64,000 bases of DNA, from positions 68,140,440 to 68,204,439 of the forward strand of contig CM060702.1 in NCBI GenBank assembly GCA_030686995.1. The letters are read 5' to 3'. The position numbers were made by a program, and so were the translations under genes. This document shows, one piece after another, positions 1 through 11,117 of this stretch; the first letter of the stretch is position 1, and each line of letters begins with the position of its first letter. The notes below the pieces were generated by a model. That model was not told the origin of the DNA, did not search any database, and saw only the letters and a program-made list of their open reading frames with translations. This stretch comes from Artemisia argyi. Its lineage: Eukaryota; Streptophyta; Magnoliopsida; Asterales; Asteraceae.

Positions 1-78
1 GTTTCTGTCTCCATTGATTCTTCTGAGTGAACTTGAGTCTTCTAAATCAAAGTATCAAAGGCTGGCTCTGATACCACT
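1..78 (-). mobile_element. Copia-type retrotransposon, internal start with tRNA-Met primer site
   Basis: Positions 65-76 (gctctgatacca) are the reverse complement of the plant Copia primer-binding site TGGTATCAGAGC, which pairs with initiator tRNA-Met. The site lies 2 bp inside the LTR that follows to the right, so the element runs leftward out of the window on the minus strand. Only the first 78 bases of its internal region are present, too few to contain gag. This stretch belongs with the LTR at 79-560. Confidence 0.8.
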
Positions 79-560
79 TGATGGATCTAAACACCTTGAA
101 CTTGTGTTAGATTGATACTTTGAATTATATCACTAAGTATGCTGAATCTACTTAGTAACACTTAGAAGGTTGATTGTGAGTAAGACAGTTGTATATGAAT
201 AAGAAACAATGTATATAAACAAACTATTAGCTCCAATATTATTAATGATAATAATACGAGTGATCTTGATATCACTAGGGTTACACCTTGAAGCTCTAGA
301 AACGTATATCAAACCTTTAACCTAGGATCTCCTTTTATAGCACAAGGAATCCTCTTTTACAAGATAAGTATAAAGCTAATAGAATAAGATATACACAAGA
401 TCTATTCTATATTTATCTATAACACGTTTCCTAACAGTTATCTAATAAGCAGTGGTAATATATGTTCTTGCAGTGGTAATGAGTTTCCACTGCAAGTACA
501 ATCTTCTGCAGTTGTAACTTCTTCTCTTAGCCGTGGTAACTGTTAGTATAATTCCCAACA
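79..560 (-). mobile_element. Copia 5' LTR (482 bp)
   Basis: Read on the minus strand the block begins TGTTGGGAATT and ends GATCCATCA, the TG...CA ends typical of a plant Copia LTR, and it abuts a tRNA-Met primer site. On the plus strand it runs from tgatggatct to attcccaaca. The base to the right (561) starts sequence of a different, Ty3-type element, so the Copia copy appears to have inserted into the 3' part of that element. The flanking five bases on the right are actcg; the matching duplication would lie at the far end, outside the window. Confidence 0.8.
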
Positions 561-771
561 ACTCGGTAAACAAAAAACAGTAGCATGCTTATAGGGTTTT
601 CACCCTAAGTGTGGGGGAATTACCTCTACTGTGGTTACAAATAAAGTGAAAAACAAAATTGTGTTTCCACATTTAGTTTGTAATGTTGCCCTTTTACGTT
701 CTAAGAGTCGGCATAATAGCCGGGACTTTGAATATTGAGGACAATATTCAATTCTAAGTGTGGGGGGGAAA
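561..771 (+). mobile_element. 3' end of a Ty3/Gypsy (Tat/Athila-type) internal region with polypurine tract
   Basis: This stretch contains the phrase ttgaggacaat followed by ctaagtgtgggggggaa (about 754-770), preceded by an earlier related copy, ctaagtgtgggggaatt (about 605). A TTGAGGACAAT...AAGTGTGGGGG sequence just before the 3' LTR is usual in plant Tat/Athila elements and serves as the polypurine primer for plus-strand DNA synthesis. No coding capacity is visible. It is cut on its left by the Copia LTR at 79-560. The identification rests on the motif, not on a protein match. Confidence 0.55.
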
Positions 772-898
772 TTCTAGCGAATTTGATTACAAAATACTTT
801 CTAAGTACCCCTATTTTTGTCCAAAATTTTCAAAAATTTTTCACTGGAGCTTCAAAATTTTTGTGGTTATCAGTCCGCCATGTCTAAACGACAAAAGG

Positions 899-1290
899 AT
901 TGGCTAATCCAGGAGAAAACGGATCTTGGTAAAGATATCTCAAATCCGTTGATGGCTTACAATTTGCCCAAAATTGTATGGTATCTCAACTCACCATATC
1001 CTAAAAAGTGAAAGAGTTGGCTAGCCCGCAAGATTATGGCTTATGGTAAAGGCAGTGGAAAAACCATAATTGGTAATCATCTCACCAAGATGTTGACTAT
1101 TCCATCAAGAGTTGGCTAATCCAGAAGCAAACGGCTTTTGGTAAAGACAAATCAAATCCGTTGACAGTTGGTAGTTTGCTCAAAATCACATGGTTATCAA
1201 GAGGACCATAGTTCTTACTTGAACTGATACATTTGGCTACTCCAGAAGTGATGGCTTTTGGTAAAGAGTTTCAAATCCATTATGTTTTCT
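899..1290 (+). repeat. Four degenerate tandem units of 95-121 bp
   Basis: The phrase tggcta(a/g/c)tcc(a)g recurs at about 901, 1018, 1113 and 1234. Each time it is followed by an 'a..ggcttttggtaaag' type phrase and by 'aaatcc(g/a)ttga'. Spacings are 117, 95 and 121 bp. The units are diverged, which indicates an old tandem duplication inside the LTR-like region. They show no coding signal. Confidence 0.6.
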
Positions 1291-4167
1291 TAAAATATTG
1301 CTAGGGACTAGCAATATTTTAGTATGTGGGATTTATGAGTGCTCAAACACTCATCATTTTTGGTCAAATCTGAACTGCAAAACATACAAAAATACTCAGA
1401 AATGCATCAAAATACTAAAAATATTTCAAAATTGTGTTTTATATGTTTTAGATGCAAAACAAGTAAAAACATATGAAAAACGTACAAAGTTTGCATAATT
1501 GGCAGTTTCAGTCCTCCAACTTTCAAAAACTGACAAAAATAGTCCCTGAGTACTTAATTTTGGAAGAAAAATCATTTTTGGTCAAAAGTTATCAAATTTG
1601 GTACCTGGGTGAAAGTTTTGAAAAGTTTACAACTTTGGTCCCCCAAGTTTCAAAAATGTCAAAAATGACCCCCGGGGGTGTGATTTTGGAAAATCTCGTT
1701 TATGGTCCTTATACTTTTCATCCTTGGAAAATTATGTCCTTTTGGAATACTTTAGAAAAGCTGGCAATTCAAGTCCTCTAAAAATCTGAAATTATAAATA
1801 TGGTCCTTGTGATTTATCTTGCAATAACCAAACGGACCGTATTTATTTATTAGCCCAAAAAAATAACACAACACCTCACCCTTGTTTACCCAACCACCAC
1901 AACACCCCTAGCCCACTACCACTTCTCCAAGCCCAATCCAAAAAAACCCACTAATAAAATTACCCACCCCCCGTTTTATTTATTCCCCAGTCAAAGGGTT
2001 TGACCCATCTTCCACATCACCAAACCCGTGACCCTGCTACTTCTCTGCCATAGCCAACCTCATCATCACCACTACTCCCACACGCCACCCCTACCCCTCA
2101 CTTTCCTCCACATTAGTCCAAATCCCACCTCCCAGTTACAAGCAGTCTACCCCAACTTGATTATATCCCATTTCCCACTAAAATCATACAAACGACCAGG
2201 ATCAAATGCTACCAATCCAATGGCCTCAAAGGGAAGAAGGAAAGAGAGGAAGCATATGGAGAGAGGAAGAAACCCTAGTTTAATTTTTAGTATAAATTGA
2301 ATGAATTGTAGCCTTGTGAAGGCAGTAGGAAGTAGTAGTAATTAAGTAGGTTTTAGTCAAGTATTAGGGTTTTAGTTTTCAATTCAGTTTTTTTAAGTCT
2401 TTGTATTCTCTTCTTTAAAAATCAATGAAAGCTTAAGTTTGTTATCTTCATGTTACTGTAGCATCACTAATTTTAAACTTGCTTATTTAAATGCTTATTT
2501 ACAGTCAACTTTAGCTTATTTACATTTGCTTTAGTCCCAACTACCAATCCCTTTTCAACTGCAGCCTTAAGCCTGCTATTTATTCAAAAAAAAATTCATC
2601 AACACCCCTGTAAAGGGGTGTTTGGAACAAGCTTTTTAGGTAGTAAAAGATAGTTTTCTGTTACTGTGCAAATTTTTATCAGTGTTATTTAGTTTCCTTA
2701 GTTGTGTTTAAGTAGAATTTAGCATTTGCAAATCTGTTTTAAGGCTGACCATTAGTTTACCAAAACTTTTAAAAAAATATTAACTGATTTTTTTTAAATA
2801 GACAGGTTAGGTCTTAGTTTAAGTCCTTATTAGTCGTAGGGTTTGATCGTAAATTGCTCACTATAAGTGACATTAGCATGATATACTTGTTCTTTGACTT
2901 TGATGGGTCACACATTCAAATTTGACCCATAACAACTCCAACAGTTAACTGCCATCAGCAGCCCATCAGCCCTCATCCCTGCATCAGGTACCCATAGCCC
3001 AAACCTAAGATCAGCTAAGGTTAGTTGTTTTTAGTTGTTTACAAGTAAGTTTTAGCAGCTTCAAGTTGATTCAATGGATTTTTAATGGTTCTTTAAAAAT
3101 TGTTGTTTTTAAACTGATTTACAAGTAGAATAGTTATAATCTAGTTAGGCCTCATTTAGTGTAGTTTATGCCTTAAATTAGTCCACCATAGAATAGGGTA
3201 GTTATGCTATATCTTGTATTTATACCTGTTTAGTCAAACTTGCTCAGTTTATCCCATTCTCACCCGCTACATCAGTCTCTTATCTGTCCTAATACCCTTA
3301 CATCAGATCATAATTTAGAACCTATAAGTGTTTGGAATTTGGTTTTAGGGCTAACTTGTTATCTTTGCTTTCCAAATCTGAGCTTGTTGTTGATTTAGGA
3401 GCCTTAATTGGTGGCATAACCTTGCCTGTAATTGCCCTGCTCCCAGCTTTTGTTTGATCTGACCCATTTTCATTTAACCATAACTTGTTCATTTGTGGAC
3501 GATTGTGCTTGATCATTGTTGTTTTAGATAGCTACTCAGGTATTCTTGTTAGTTTTACCTTTTTTGTTTCCATTATAGTGCTTATATTCTAGCTTATTTT
3601 GGCCCCAAATCTGCCCTTCAAAGGCTGTTTCTACATCAGTTGCCCAAAACAGCCCAGCTTCTGACCCATTTTCTATTGCCCATATCCTGTTGGTCTTTTG
3701 AGCTTATATCTTGATGTTTGGCATTTAGAGAAGCCACATGTGCTAACTTATTAGATCTTTCAATAGTTTGAATTTGTACACTTGTTTGCTAGCTCATGTT
3801 TGTCCTATTTACTGGCCCAATTTGGATCCCTAGCTGCTATTTTGCTGCTACATTAGTAGCAGCCTACCTTGTTGATTTACTTGTTGCTTGATCAAAGCTT
3901 GTTGGATCATATGTATTAGTTGGATTTTCATTATTTTTAGTTGTACTTGTGAGTGGTTGGACTGGAATCAGCTTATTTACCCACTGTGTCTAAACTGCTT
4001 AATGCTAAAAGCCTATTTAAGTTCCAAATTTCATGATGTTGCATATTGAAGCTTGCACAAGCTTCATTTAAGCTTTTTAGAAAAAGTTGCTTCATAAAAG
4101 TTCCTTGTTGTTGTTATTTAAATTAGTTGCAAAAAGAAAATTTAAAAAAATACAAAGTTTTTACAAA

Positions 4168-4206
4168 AAGCCAAGAGGTAGGGTCGAACCTGGGACCTCT
4201 TGGCTT
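4168..4206. repeat. 39-bp hairpin with tRNA T-arm-like loop
   Basis: Perfect 12-bp arms (aagccaagaggt at 4168-4179 and acctcttggctt at 4195-4206) flank agggtcgaacctggg. The core gggtcgaacctggga resembles the B-box/T-arm of tRNA genes (GGTTCGAATCC type). There is no full tRNA around it, so this is a tRNA-like relic or a chance hairpin inside the LTR-like region. Confidence 0.4.
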
Positions 4207-5242
4207 CATACAGACACAACACCAACACTCAGTACCAACTCGCCCTTGTTTTTTTTTTTTACTTAAGCTTTGCATAATTTAATATAAGGTCATTAGTTTC
4301 CTGTTTTGCTTATTTAAACCCTTAAGCTTTTAAACTGCTTATTTTCTGCTTATTAGTAATTGCTTATTTCACATTTTTATTTTTCTTAGGTTAGTTTTAA
4401 GTTTATTTAATAACCAAAAAAGTTCCAGAATTTTCCAAATTAGTTTAGTATTTTTTATAATTAAAATAGTTTAATTAGGTATTAAATAAATAATAAGTAA
4501 TTAATTATAAAAATAGCTTATTTATTAGTACTTAGGAGTTTTATATTTTTATAAAGTTTCTGTCACATTAATGTATTTGTAGAAAAAATTTTATAATTTT
4601 AGCTTTTCATTTAGTATTTATTATAATTAAATTAGTTTAAATAGTTTAATTAATTTTAAATAGTTTTTAATTAATAAATAATTAAATAAAAAGTCTAAAA
4701 ATATTTTATTTTTCTAAAAATTTTCTTTTATCATTAGGATTGTAGAAATATAATTTTCACATTCGTAGGACTTTATTTGCTCACGTTTCACTTTTTATTT
4801 TGCGCACTCGCGTTTTATTTAAATAACTTTAAGTTTTTTAAATTTAGGTTACGTTAGTAAAAGTAGTTTGTAAAATAAAGAAAAACCAAAAATAAAAAAA
4901 GTGATAGCTTTTATTTAAGCCTTTTTGGCTTATTTTTCTGCTTATTTATAAGCAAACTCTAATTTTAAATTTAGATTACGTTTTAGGTTAATTGGGTTTC
5001 ACATTATTGTTAATATAGTTTGTTTAAATCGTTTTCATTCGTATTTTCTTAGTGTAATCACCCAAACCCCTTTTCTATCCAAATTCACCCGATCACAAAC
5101 CCGTTTTAACTACCATCACACCTCGTCGGGATATAACGACCCGGGGAAACCCTATATTCCGCGGAGATTGACTCTAGGCAGTTTGACTTGGTTGACCATT
5201 CACCTGGTCAATTTAGTTGACCGTTTGGAGCCAATCAAATTT

Positions 5243-5260
5243 TGGCACCGCTGCCGGGGA
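5243..5260 (+). mobile_element. Primer-binding site of Tat/Athila type
   Basis: The 18 bases tggcaccgctgccgggga differ at only two positions from TGGCGCCGTTGCCGGGGA, the primer site commonly found in plant Tat and Athila Ty3 elements. The site marks the junction between the LTR on its left and the internal region on its right, and sets the element on the plus strand. Confidence 0.75.
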
Positions 5261-5537
5261 GGTCATGCGCGTATTCTAAACGGTATTGCAGATTAGTGAA
5301 TATGGATATACACTCATTGTATATTTACCATCATTTGTTCATATTTTCTTATTATAAAAACAAAACTGTTCCCGAAAACATTTTAAAATCAGTTTTCAAA
5401 GAACACAAAAACACAAAAAGATTTTTTTTTTCTAATTTGTATAAAATGTTTATCAAAAATCACAAAAATATTCATCTTTACCCTCCTACCTTTTTGATTC
5501 TACATTTCTTACCCTTCAAAACCATTTGATTCTTTAT

Positions 5538-6194
5538 ATGTCTCATCCACACCTTCTTGATTGTCAATGGTGTTGTGGTCCTTATAATGATGGTAATTGC
5601 ACCAGTTGTGTCATGGTAGAGTCAGGAAACGGGTCTGTCTATAACCAGAATCTATATCCCTACCATGACACTACCGATTCATTCCATCAGCTACCACATC
5701 ATGTGACTCAGCCGTTTTACTGTTGTGAGTATTGTGGTGGTTCACACTATAGTTCTGATTGTCAATCAGGAAACACGCTTGTCTATGAGCAGGTTCCTGA
5801 TAACAATTATGACTACAGCACATACGGCTCACAGCCACATCAGTTCAACTGTTGTGAGTACTGTGGAGGTCCACACTTTAGCTTTGATTGTGAAACAAGG
5901 AATCCATTTCCTTGTAACAATTTTGACTCTTCGTATCAAGACCAACCTCCATAGTATCAAATGATCCAAACAACTCCTCAAATCCAGCAAGACTTTTTAG
6001 TGGTTCTTGAGAAACTTAAAGAACTTAAGGAGGAGTTAGCTAATATTTCACTCCGCCATACTCCAAGTTCTTCTTGTGCATATTGTGGGGGTCCTCATGA
6101 TGATTTTCAATGTCAACCTTCTGGTTTTGACACATCCACACCCCCACAATTTCCCCTCATTCTACAATTTCCCCACAATTTCCTCATCGAATAA
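5538..6194 (+). pseudogene. Zinc-knuckle ORF downstream of the Ty3 primer site, one in-frame stop
   Basis: An ATG at 5538 opens a frame of about 138 codons that meets TAG at 5952-5954 and continues in the same frame to 6194. Three copies of a Cys-X2-Cys-Gly-Gly-X-His-X4-Cys box are clear (CEYCGGSHYSSDC, CEYCGGPHFSFDC and CAYCGGPHDDFQC), and a fourth cysteine-rich segment near the start looks like a worn copy. Such CX2CX3HX4C boxes are known from the gag-side ORFs of plant Tat/Athila elements and probably bind nucleic acid. Between the second and third box is a short Lys/Glu-rich helix (VLEKLKELKEELAN). The rest of gag and all of pol are missing, because a different repeat starts after 6194. 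The internal stop may be decay. Confidence 0.6.
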
Positions 6195-6290
6195 ACATAG
6201 ACGCAACAAAAAATAAATGGCGACTTGCCATTCAAGGGTAGCGTTCCAAAGATACAATAGTCAACCGGTATGACTTCAAGGCAAGCCTTA

Positions 6291-7125
6291 TGATAACGTA
6301 TCAATATTAATGGCCCAAGCCCATTAACTACACGCTAGAATCAAGCCCATCACCAAGGCCTAATCAATACTTGATAAAAGCCCAACTTAAATCCCAGGTC
6401 ACGAAGAGCCTAAAAAGACCTCTCAGGCCTGACTGAGTAAGATAATGTTACTGTTTCCCAACTATCACTAGCGGTTAAAATGTACCATCTAACATCGCAC
6501 AGTATGGACGCACGACAAGCACCACTACGTACAAGCTAAAGGACGAATGGCGTATGTCCTCCTTGTGTGCTCCCGGATGATCAACATCTGGCTTTCTAGC
6601 AGCCGTTGATTATCCTCAAAGGGTTTATCTCTAAACCCTACAAGCCTCTCTATAAAGGAGAGCAACATACACAATCACATAAGATTTACATACACTTGGG
6701 CAAATACTGGCTCACAACAACACAACATGGTTCTTGTTTTAGTGTTACACGAGCTTCTTGATTGATATCAATCTCATCGGGTCCTTACCGTTCAACACGG
6801 GAAACCAAACAACAAAATCATTCTTATCTCATCTCTAAACCGATTTGCCTACCATATGTAAACACCTTGTATAATCCATTGGTCCATGAGATGTACCGCA
6901 TCCCGTGTTCCCTAGAAAACGACAAGGATATCCACCTACAACATTCTCATTAGAACTTAGACAAGTACTCTATTTGGTATTTACTCTCACACCCGAGGTT
7001 GACCGCGTGAACCCCATCATGCGGTGAGACTAACGGTGTCTTTCTTTCTTAGCATATCACTGCATATACATTCACTTAGTACAGAATTCTCAAAGACTTT
7101 CGCGAAACCTCGTTCCAAGGCAAGT
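6291..7125 (+). mobile_element. LTR-like block (about 0.83 kb), family not identified
   Basis: The block starts TGATAACG, has a TATA box at about 6649-6656 (ctctataaagg), and ends near gttcca before the text changes at about 7125. The layout of a TATA box in the middle of a non-coding block of under 1 kb with TG...CA-like ends fits an LTR. The 9 bases caaggcaag occur both just before it (about 6278) and at its right end (7116-7124), but they do not sit at clean element ends, so no target duplication is claimed. There is no coding frame. Confidence 0.35.
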
Positions 7126-7201
7126 CCTGGTCCCTTTTAAACCTAACCCGAATTTTTACTAACAATTTATTAATATTTTTTCTTTTTGAAAAATAATACT
7201 A

Positions 7202-7451
7202 CCTCTGTCCCTAAATAAATGTCCAGTTTGACTTTTCAGAGTCAAACTGGTTCAACATTGACCTTGATTATTTTTTTTCAGTGTTATATAATATTTGATG
7301 CAAAATATACGAATAGATTTAGTTTTAAGTATATTTTTCAATGGTATAATTTTTTATCATGTATTACATATCACAAAAAAATATTTAAGATCAAAGTTAA
7401 ATCAGTTTGACTTTAAAAAGTCAAACTGGACATTTATTTAGGGACGGAGGG
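7202..7451. mobile_element. Stowaway-type MITE (250 bp) with TA target duplication
   Basis: The ends form an inverted repeat: the left begins cctctgtccctaaataaatg and the right, read inverted, begins ccctccgtccctaaataaat. TA flanks both sides (7200-7201 and 7452-7453). The 'CTCCCTCCGTCCC' start and TA duplication define Stowaway (Tc1/mariner) MITEs. A second inverted motif, gtcaaactgg, lies inside each arm. It has no coding capacity and would need a mariner transposase in trans. Confidence 0.88.
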
Positions 7452-7553
7452 TACTTATAAGCAAACGACAATCGCATGTCAAGCTAATAAACGTGAACAG
7501 CATTTAGTTGGCCATCATTTGCGCTGTTTGAAACTCTACGACTTTTGGTAAGT

Positions 7554-7554
<1 letters not shown>

Positions 7555-7597
<43 letters not shown>
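7555..7597. repeat. 43-base T run
   Basis: An uninterrupted run of T on the plus strand. It could be the poly(A) tail of a minus-strand retroposed sequence, but no recognisable retroposon body lies to its right. Confidence 0.8.
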
Positions 7598-7600
<3 letters not shown>

Positions 7601-8996
7601 TAGACCGGTAAGCGGTCTTTTAGTATATGATTATTATAATTATACTTTTAGTGAAGACCGAAACATATTTTACAAAAATTTGTCCTAAAATATTGTTAAT
7701 TTAAAAAAAATAGAAATAAAAAATAAAAAACATTAATATCTAGACATTTTAAATAACTAGGTCCGAGCTTTTAATACTTGTATGTCCTTAAATGTTCCAT
7801 ACTATAAAAGGATATGCGTGCAAATTAAATTATAAAAAATTTGAGCATTAACTATAATAACTTAAAATTTAAACGAGATTGAGATACGAAGATAAAATTG
7901 CTTTTAAATTACGATCTACTTTGGAAACGTAAGATTCCAGCATATAAAATTATCAATATTTAATATTATCGAACTCAATATCTATTACAGACTTCTAGCC
8001 ATTTAATCAAAGTAGTACTCGTAATACTTTAGCATCAACACACAATTTTACCAATTGAATAAAAACCAATATAGAATTACTATTATTTTTTTGAGGTGAC
8101 AAGAATACTTCAAATTAAGTGGTAAGGTCTCATCAATATATTTTTGTCGGTCAATCAGATGGTAATCATTTCATATGGTGAATTCGTGTTTTTTCACTTA
8201 AAGATTTTGTAGTTGAGCCATGACAGCGATATAATGACGGTGGTGTGAATTAGTATTTGGGTGGGTTTAAATTAAATTAAATACAACCTAAACTCTACCA
8301 AATTTGTGTTGATTTGGTATTTACCTCGTAATAAAGTGACTGGATTTAGAGGGAAAAAAGGAAAAACTTTTATGGTTACGGTTTAATTTTGAACAAACAT
8401 TTGTCTTTATTTATAATAATTCAGAAAAGTAGTTGCATTTTTATGCTTGTTGTGGCAACCTATTCATTTCCTATGGTTGGTACAAAACAGAATTTTTTGA
8501 TTCCATTTCCAATACCTCTATAAACAAAAGACAATTAAATAAACAAAGGGCATTTCGATTCAATTAACTCGTTCTGTTTCAATTCTGTTGCCCATGATGA
8601 TAGTTTTAGTCAGAAGGGTAAAAATGTAATACTATATAGCCAGATAAGGGTAGTATGGTCTTACTCCCCACAACTGGTAATGGTGTCCAGTCTGTTTCCT
8701 TGACTAATGCACCCCACTAAATTTACTCACTTCAATAAAAATTCATTTTTTAAATAAACAAATAGTATTCTTTCTCCGTAACAAAATTTCAAATTTCCAC
8801 AATACTCAAGAATCAAGATCATTTAAAGTAGACTTTCAAACACATTACATTTATTAATTTCCCAAATAATCATTTTTTTAATAAACATCTGCTTTTCATT
8901 TCACTTTCGTAGATTTATTACTCGGTAAAATATTATCCTTCATACCAGTTCTACCTTTTTCTGCAAATAGTGATATGTATCGAAGTAGATAGCCTT

Positions 8997-9000
<4 letters not shown>
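7598..9000. other. AT-rich intergenic stretch, nothing recognised
   Basis: About 1.4 kb of AT-rich sequence. Both strands lack long ORFs, inverted repeats and LTR-type ends that can be supported by eye. Confidence 0.6.

Positions 9001-9064
<64 letters not shown>
9001..9064. repeat. (TA)n microsatellite, about 32 units
   Basis: Uninterrupted alternation of T and A over about 64 bases, directly left of the MULE at 9165. Length polymorphism is expected. Confidence 0.95.
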
Positions 9065-9069
<5 letters not shown>

Positions 9070-9164
9070 GAGGGTCAATCTCATTTATTTTATCTGTCAT
9101 TTTAGCGTTTTTTTTTTCTTGTTAACGATTGATTGCCATAATAAGACGATTTATACTACAAAAA

Positions 9165-9350
9165 GGGTAAATTGCAAAAATAGTCACTAAAGTATCACGA
9201 AATTGCAAAAATAGAACAGAGTCATAACGACGTGCAAATTTGCCATTAACATTTCGTAAAAGTGCAAAATAGCTACCGAGAATGTTTTTCCGTTAGTTTG
9301 CTCGTTAAGTTCCACGTCGTTGCGGGTAATATTGTCATTTCATGGTTCAT
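9165..9350 (+). repeat. Left terminal inverted repeat of the MULE (186 bp)
   Basis: Pairs with 13053-13238. Long shared blocks include gcaaatttgccattaac, cgtaaaagtgcaaaatagc and ttttccgttagtttgctcgt. By eye roughly nine in ten positions agree. Confidence 0.92.
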
Positions 9351-9486
9351 TTTCTCTCCCGCCAATTATAATTGAAGGACTATATTTGCCAACAACGTAA
9401 ACTCTTGAGTTAAAGCTAGTAGATTACTAGAGTGCCTTTTTCAGAGTACATTAAATCCCCAAAACCAACCCGGTTACATATCCGTT

Positions 9487-9864
9487 GTGAAGATAATCAA
9501 CCGTCAAACCCCAACCTTTAAAAAGGAAAAAAAGAATCCTAAATCGGAACAAAGGACCCAAGTTATGACAAATAATGATAAGGGAAAGTCTTTGTTGATT
9601 AGGGGGGAGGAATCGTCCGAAAAGTCATGGTCCAAGGTTTTATTAAATGATGAAGTATTTGAGGAAGTTTTGGAGGCATTTGGTGATGAAGTAATTGCCA
9701 GGTATGGTTCGTATGCAAATATAGGAAAGAAGATGATAGAAGAAATTCTTCAATGGATGTGGAACAAAACCTTCAACGAACCAAATATGGGTGGCAATGG
9801 ATGTGGAACAAAACCTTCAACGAACAAAACCTTGGAAGTGCTAGTGGTTGCTCCAAAGATGTAG
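9487..9864 (+). CDS. ORF of unknown function in the MULE (125 codons)
   Basis: The first codon as counted here is not ATG (gtgaagata...), so this may be an exon or simply an open stretch. It begins basic (KEKKNPKSEQR), and its middle is acidic and helical (NDEVFEEVLEAFGDEVIARYGS). Near the end a 30-odd base unit with tggatgtggaacaaaacctt occurs twice in tandem (about 9755-9783 and 9800-9826), so the protein shows WNKTFNE once and a frame-shifted second copy. No domain is recognised. It overlaps the AT-hook ORF at 9848 in another frame, so at least one frame is not translated as drawn. Confidence 0.3.
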   Translation: MKIINRQTPTFKKEKKNPKSEQRTQVMTNNDKGKSLLIRGEESSEKSWSKVLLNDEVFEEVLEAFGDEVIARYGSYANIGKKMIEEILQWMWNKTFNEPNMGGNGCGTKPSTNKTLEVLVVAPKM

Positions 9865-10111
9865 TTATAGAGACAAAAAGAGGGAGGGGAGGCCTAGGAA
9901 AAAAGTTACTTTTTCTGTACCAATCGACAATCAGAGTACAATGTCACGAAAATGGAATAGGGGAAGGCCTGTTGGGAGTGGGAAGAAGAAGGAGGGGAGT
10001 CATAATCCGAGTACAAGTACACAAAAGAGGAAGAGGGGAAGGCCTGTTGGGAGTGGGAGGAAGAGTAAGGGGAAGGAGGAGCATACGGATATTGGTATGT
10101 TAATGGAGTAG
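9848..10111 (+). CDS. AT-hook ORF carried by the MULE
   Basis: The 87-codon open frame has three Gly-Arg-Pro AT-hook cores in basic context: REGRPRKK near residues 12-19, NRGRPVGSGKKK near 37-48 and KRKRGRPVGSGRK near 60-72. AT-hooks bind the minor groove of AT-rich DNA. The first codon is TTG, so the piece is probably an internal or C-terminal exon and not a free-standing gene; the first ATG in frame lies further in. The second and third hooks lie in a DNA repeat (ggggaaggcctgttgggagtgg occurs twice with one difference), so the hooks multiplied by duplication. Its relation to the PB1-like ORF 1 kb downstream is uncertain. Confidence 0.45.
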   Translation: MLQRCSYRDKKREGRPRKKVTFSVPIDNQSTMSRKWNRGRPVGSGKKKEGSHNPSTSTQKRKRGRPVGSGRKSKGKEEHTDIGMLME

Positions 10112-10895
10112 TATATTTCATTTACGTGTCATTTTTAATTTGCTTATGTTGGATGTTATGTTAATTTTGATAGACTTTTATATGCATCCCCTTCGAGTGG
10201 CATGATTGAGTGCCCTGATTGGTAGGTTTAGGATAAACATAGTATTACGGGTTATGTTTATTTTGATAGACTTTCATATCAATATGTAAACATAAAAATG
10301 ATTAAAAACCATACTTAAAACACTGGTTCTAAGCAGAAGTATTGTAAGTAAGCACTCACATTGGTTATAAGCAAGTCTTCACATTGGTTATGGGTGCTGG
10401 TTGAGTAGTCATGGTGAGAAGGTTAGCCGGAAATGTAGGTAGATGGTTAAGTGCAATAAAAGGTTAATTGGAGTTGTATAATTGTCAATGTGGGTCAAGT
10501 CTTTCAAATGTCAATTAAGAGTTTTACCAGCCAAACAGAAGTATTCTAAGTAAGTATTCACATTGGTCATCCGTCATATCTTCTAATTACTCTCACCATC
10601 TTAAATGTCTTGTTAGTTGCTATACAATGTTGCAAATTAGCTTACTGATTGTAATGTAGTGATAGCAATAGTCAAGGTGGGTCAACTCTTTCAAATGTCA
10701 ATTAAGAGTTTTACCCGCCAAGTTCTCGCCTTTATATGAAGATGTAATAGCTTCATTTCAACTCAATCAATGAAAAAATCTTTCTTTCAATCACAATGTT
10801 CTCTCTCTGTTTTCTCATTATATTTTATGATATCTGTTCTTACTAAAGAAACAACAAAAGATTGTTTATATATCAAACTAGCGAGCTTTGCTATA

Positions 10896-11022
10896 TCCTC
10901 CTACATATCCTCCTACTCTTTTGATTGGAACACTTGGAATAGTGATTGGATGATATGAGAAAAAAGAATTAGTGGGTTACAAGTGTCATATAAATATGTG
11001 AGTAGGAGGATATGTAGGAGGA
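10896..11022. repeat. Small fold-back inside the MULE
   Basis: Near-perfect 22-base arms, tcctcctacatatcctcctac at the left (about 10896-10916) and gtaggaggatatgtaggagga at the right (about 11002-11022), flank about 85 bases. It looks like a MITE-type insertion or a self-complementary hairpin. No clear target duplication was found. Confidence 0.6.
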
Positions 11023-11117
11023 TTTTGTAGGATAATTTATCATTTCTCCAAATTAGCTTACTAATTATAATGTAGTGGTAGCTTATCAGTTTCAGTATTG
11101 ACGTTTGAATTTAAAAT

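Larger units (their letters stand above)
772..5237 (+). mobile_element. Very long LTR-like stretch of the Tat/Athila-type element (about 4.4 kb)
   Basis: The stretch is bounded on the left by a polypurine tract and on the right by a primer-binding site (5243-5260), so by position it should be an LTR. Plant Tat/Ogre elements have LTRs of this size. It holds degenerate 95-120 bp repeats (899-1290), several 'tttggtccc' phrases (1500-1800), long AT-rich sequence and many 'gcttattt' words, but no convincing ORF. The exact TG start cannot be fixed; the right end is probably ccaatca at 5237. It could instead be several merged insertions. No second copy is in the window to align with it. Confidence 0.45.

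Noticed and set aside
2028..2300. 90-codon His/Pro/Ser-rich ORF in the LTR-like stretch
   Set aside because: Low complexity, no domain, and inside a region whose borders indicate an LTR.
4168..4206. tRNA gene
   Set aside because: Only a T-arm-like core is present; no acceptor, D-arm or anticodon arm can be folded around it.
6278..7124. 9-bp caaggcaag pair as a MULE target duplication
   Set aside because: The sequence between has no inverted ends and the 9-mers are not at plausible element borders.
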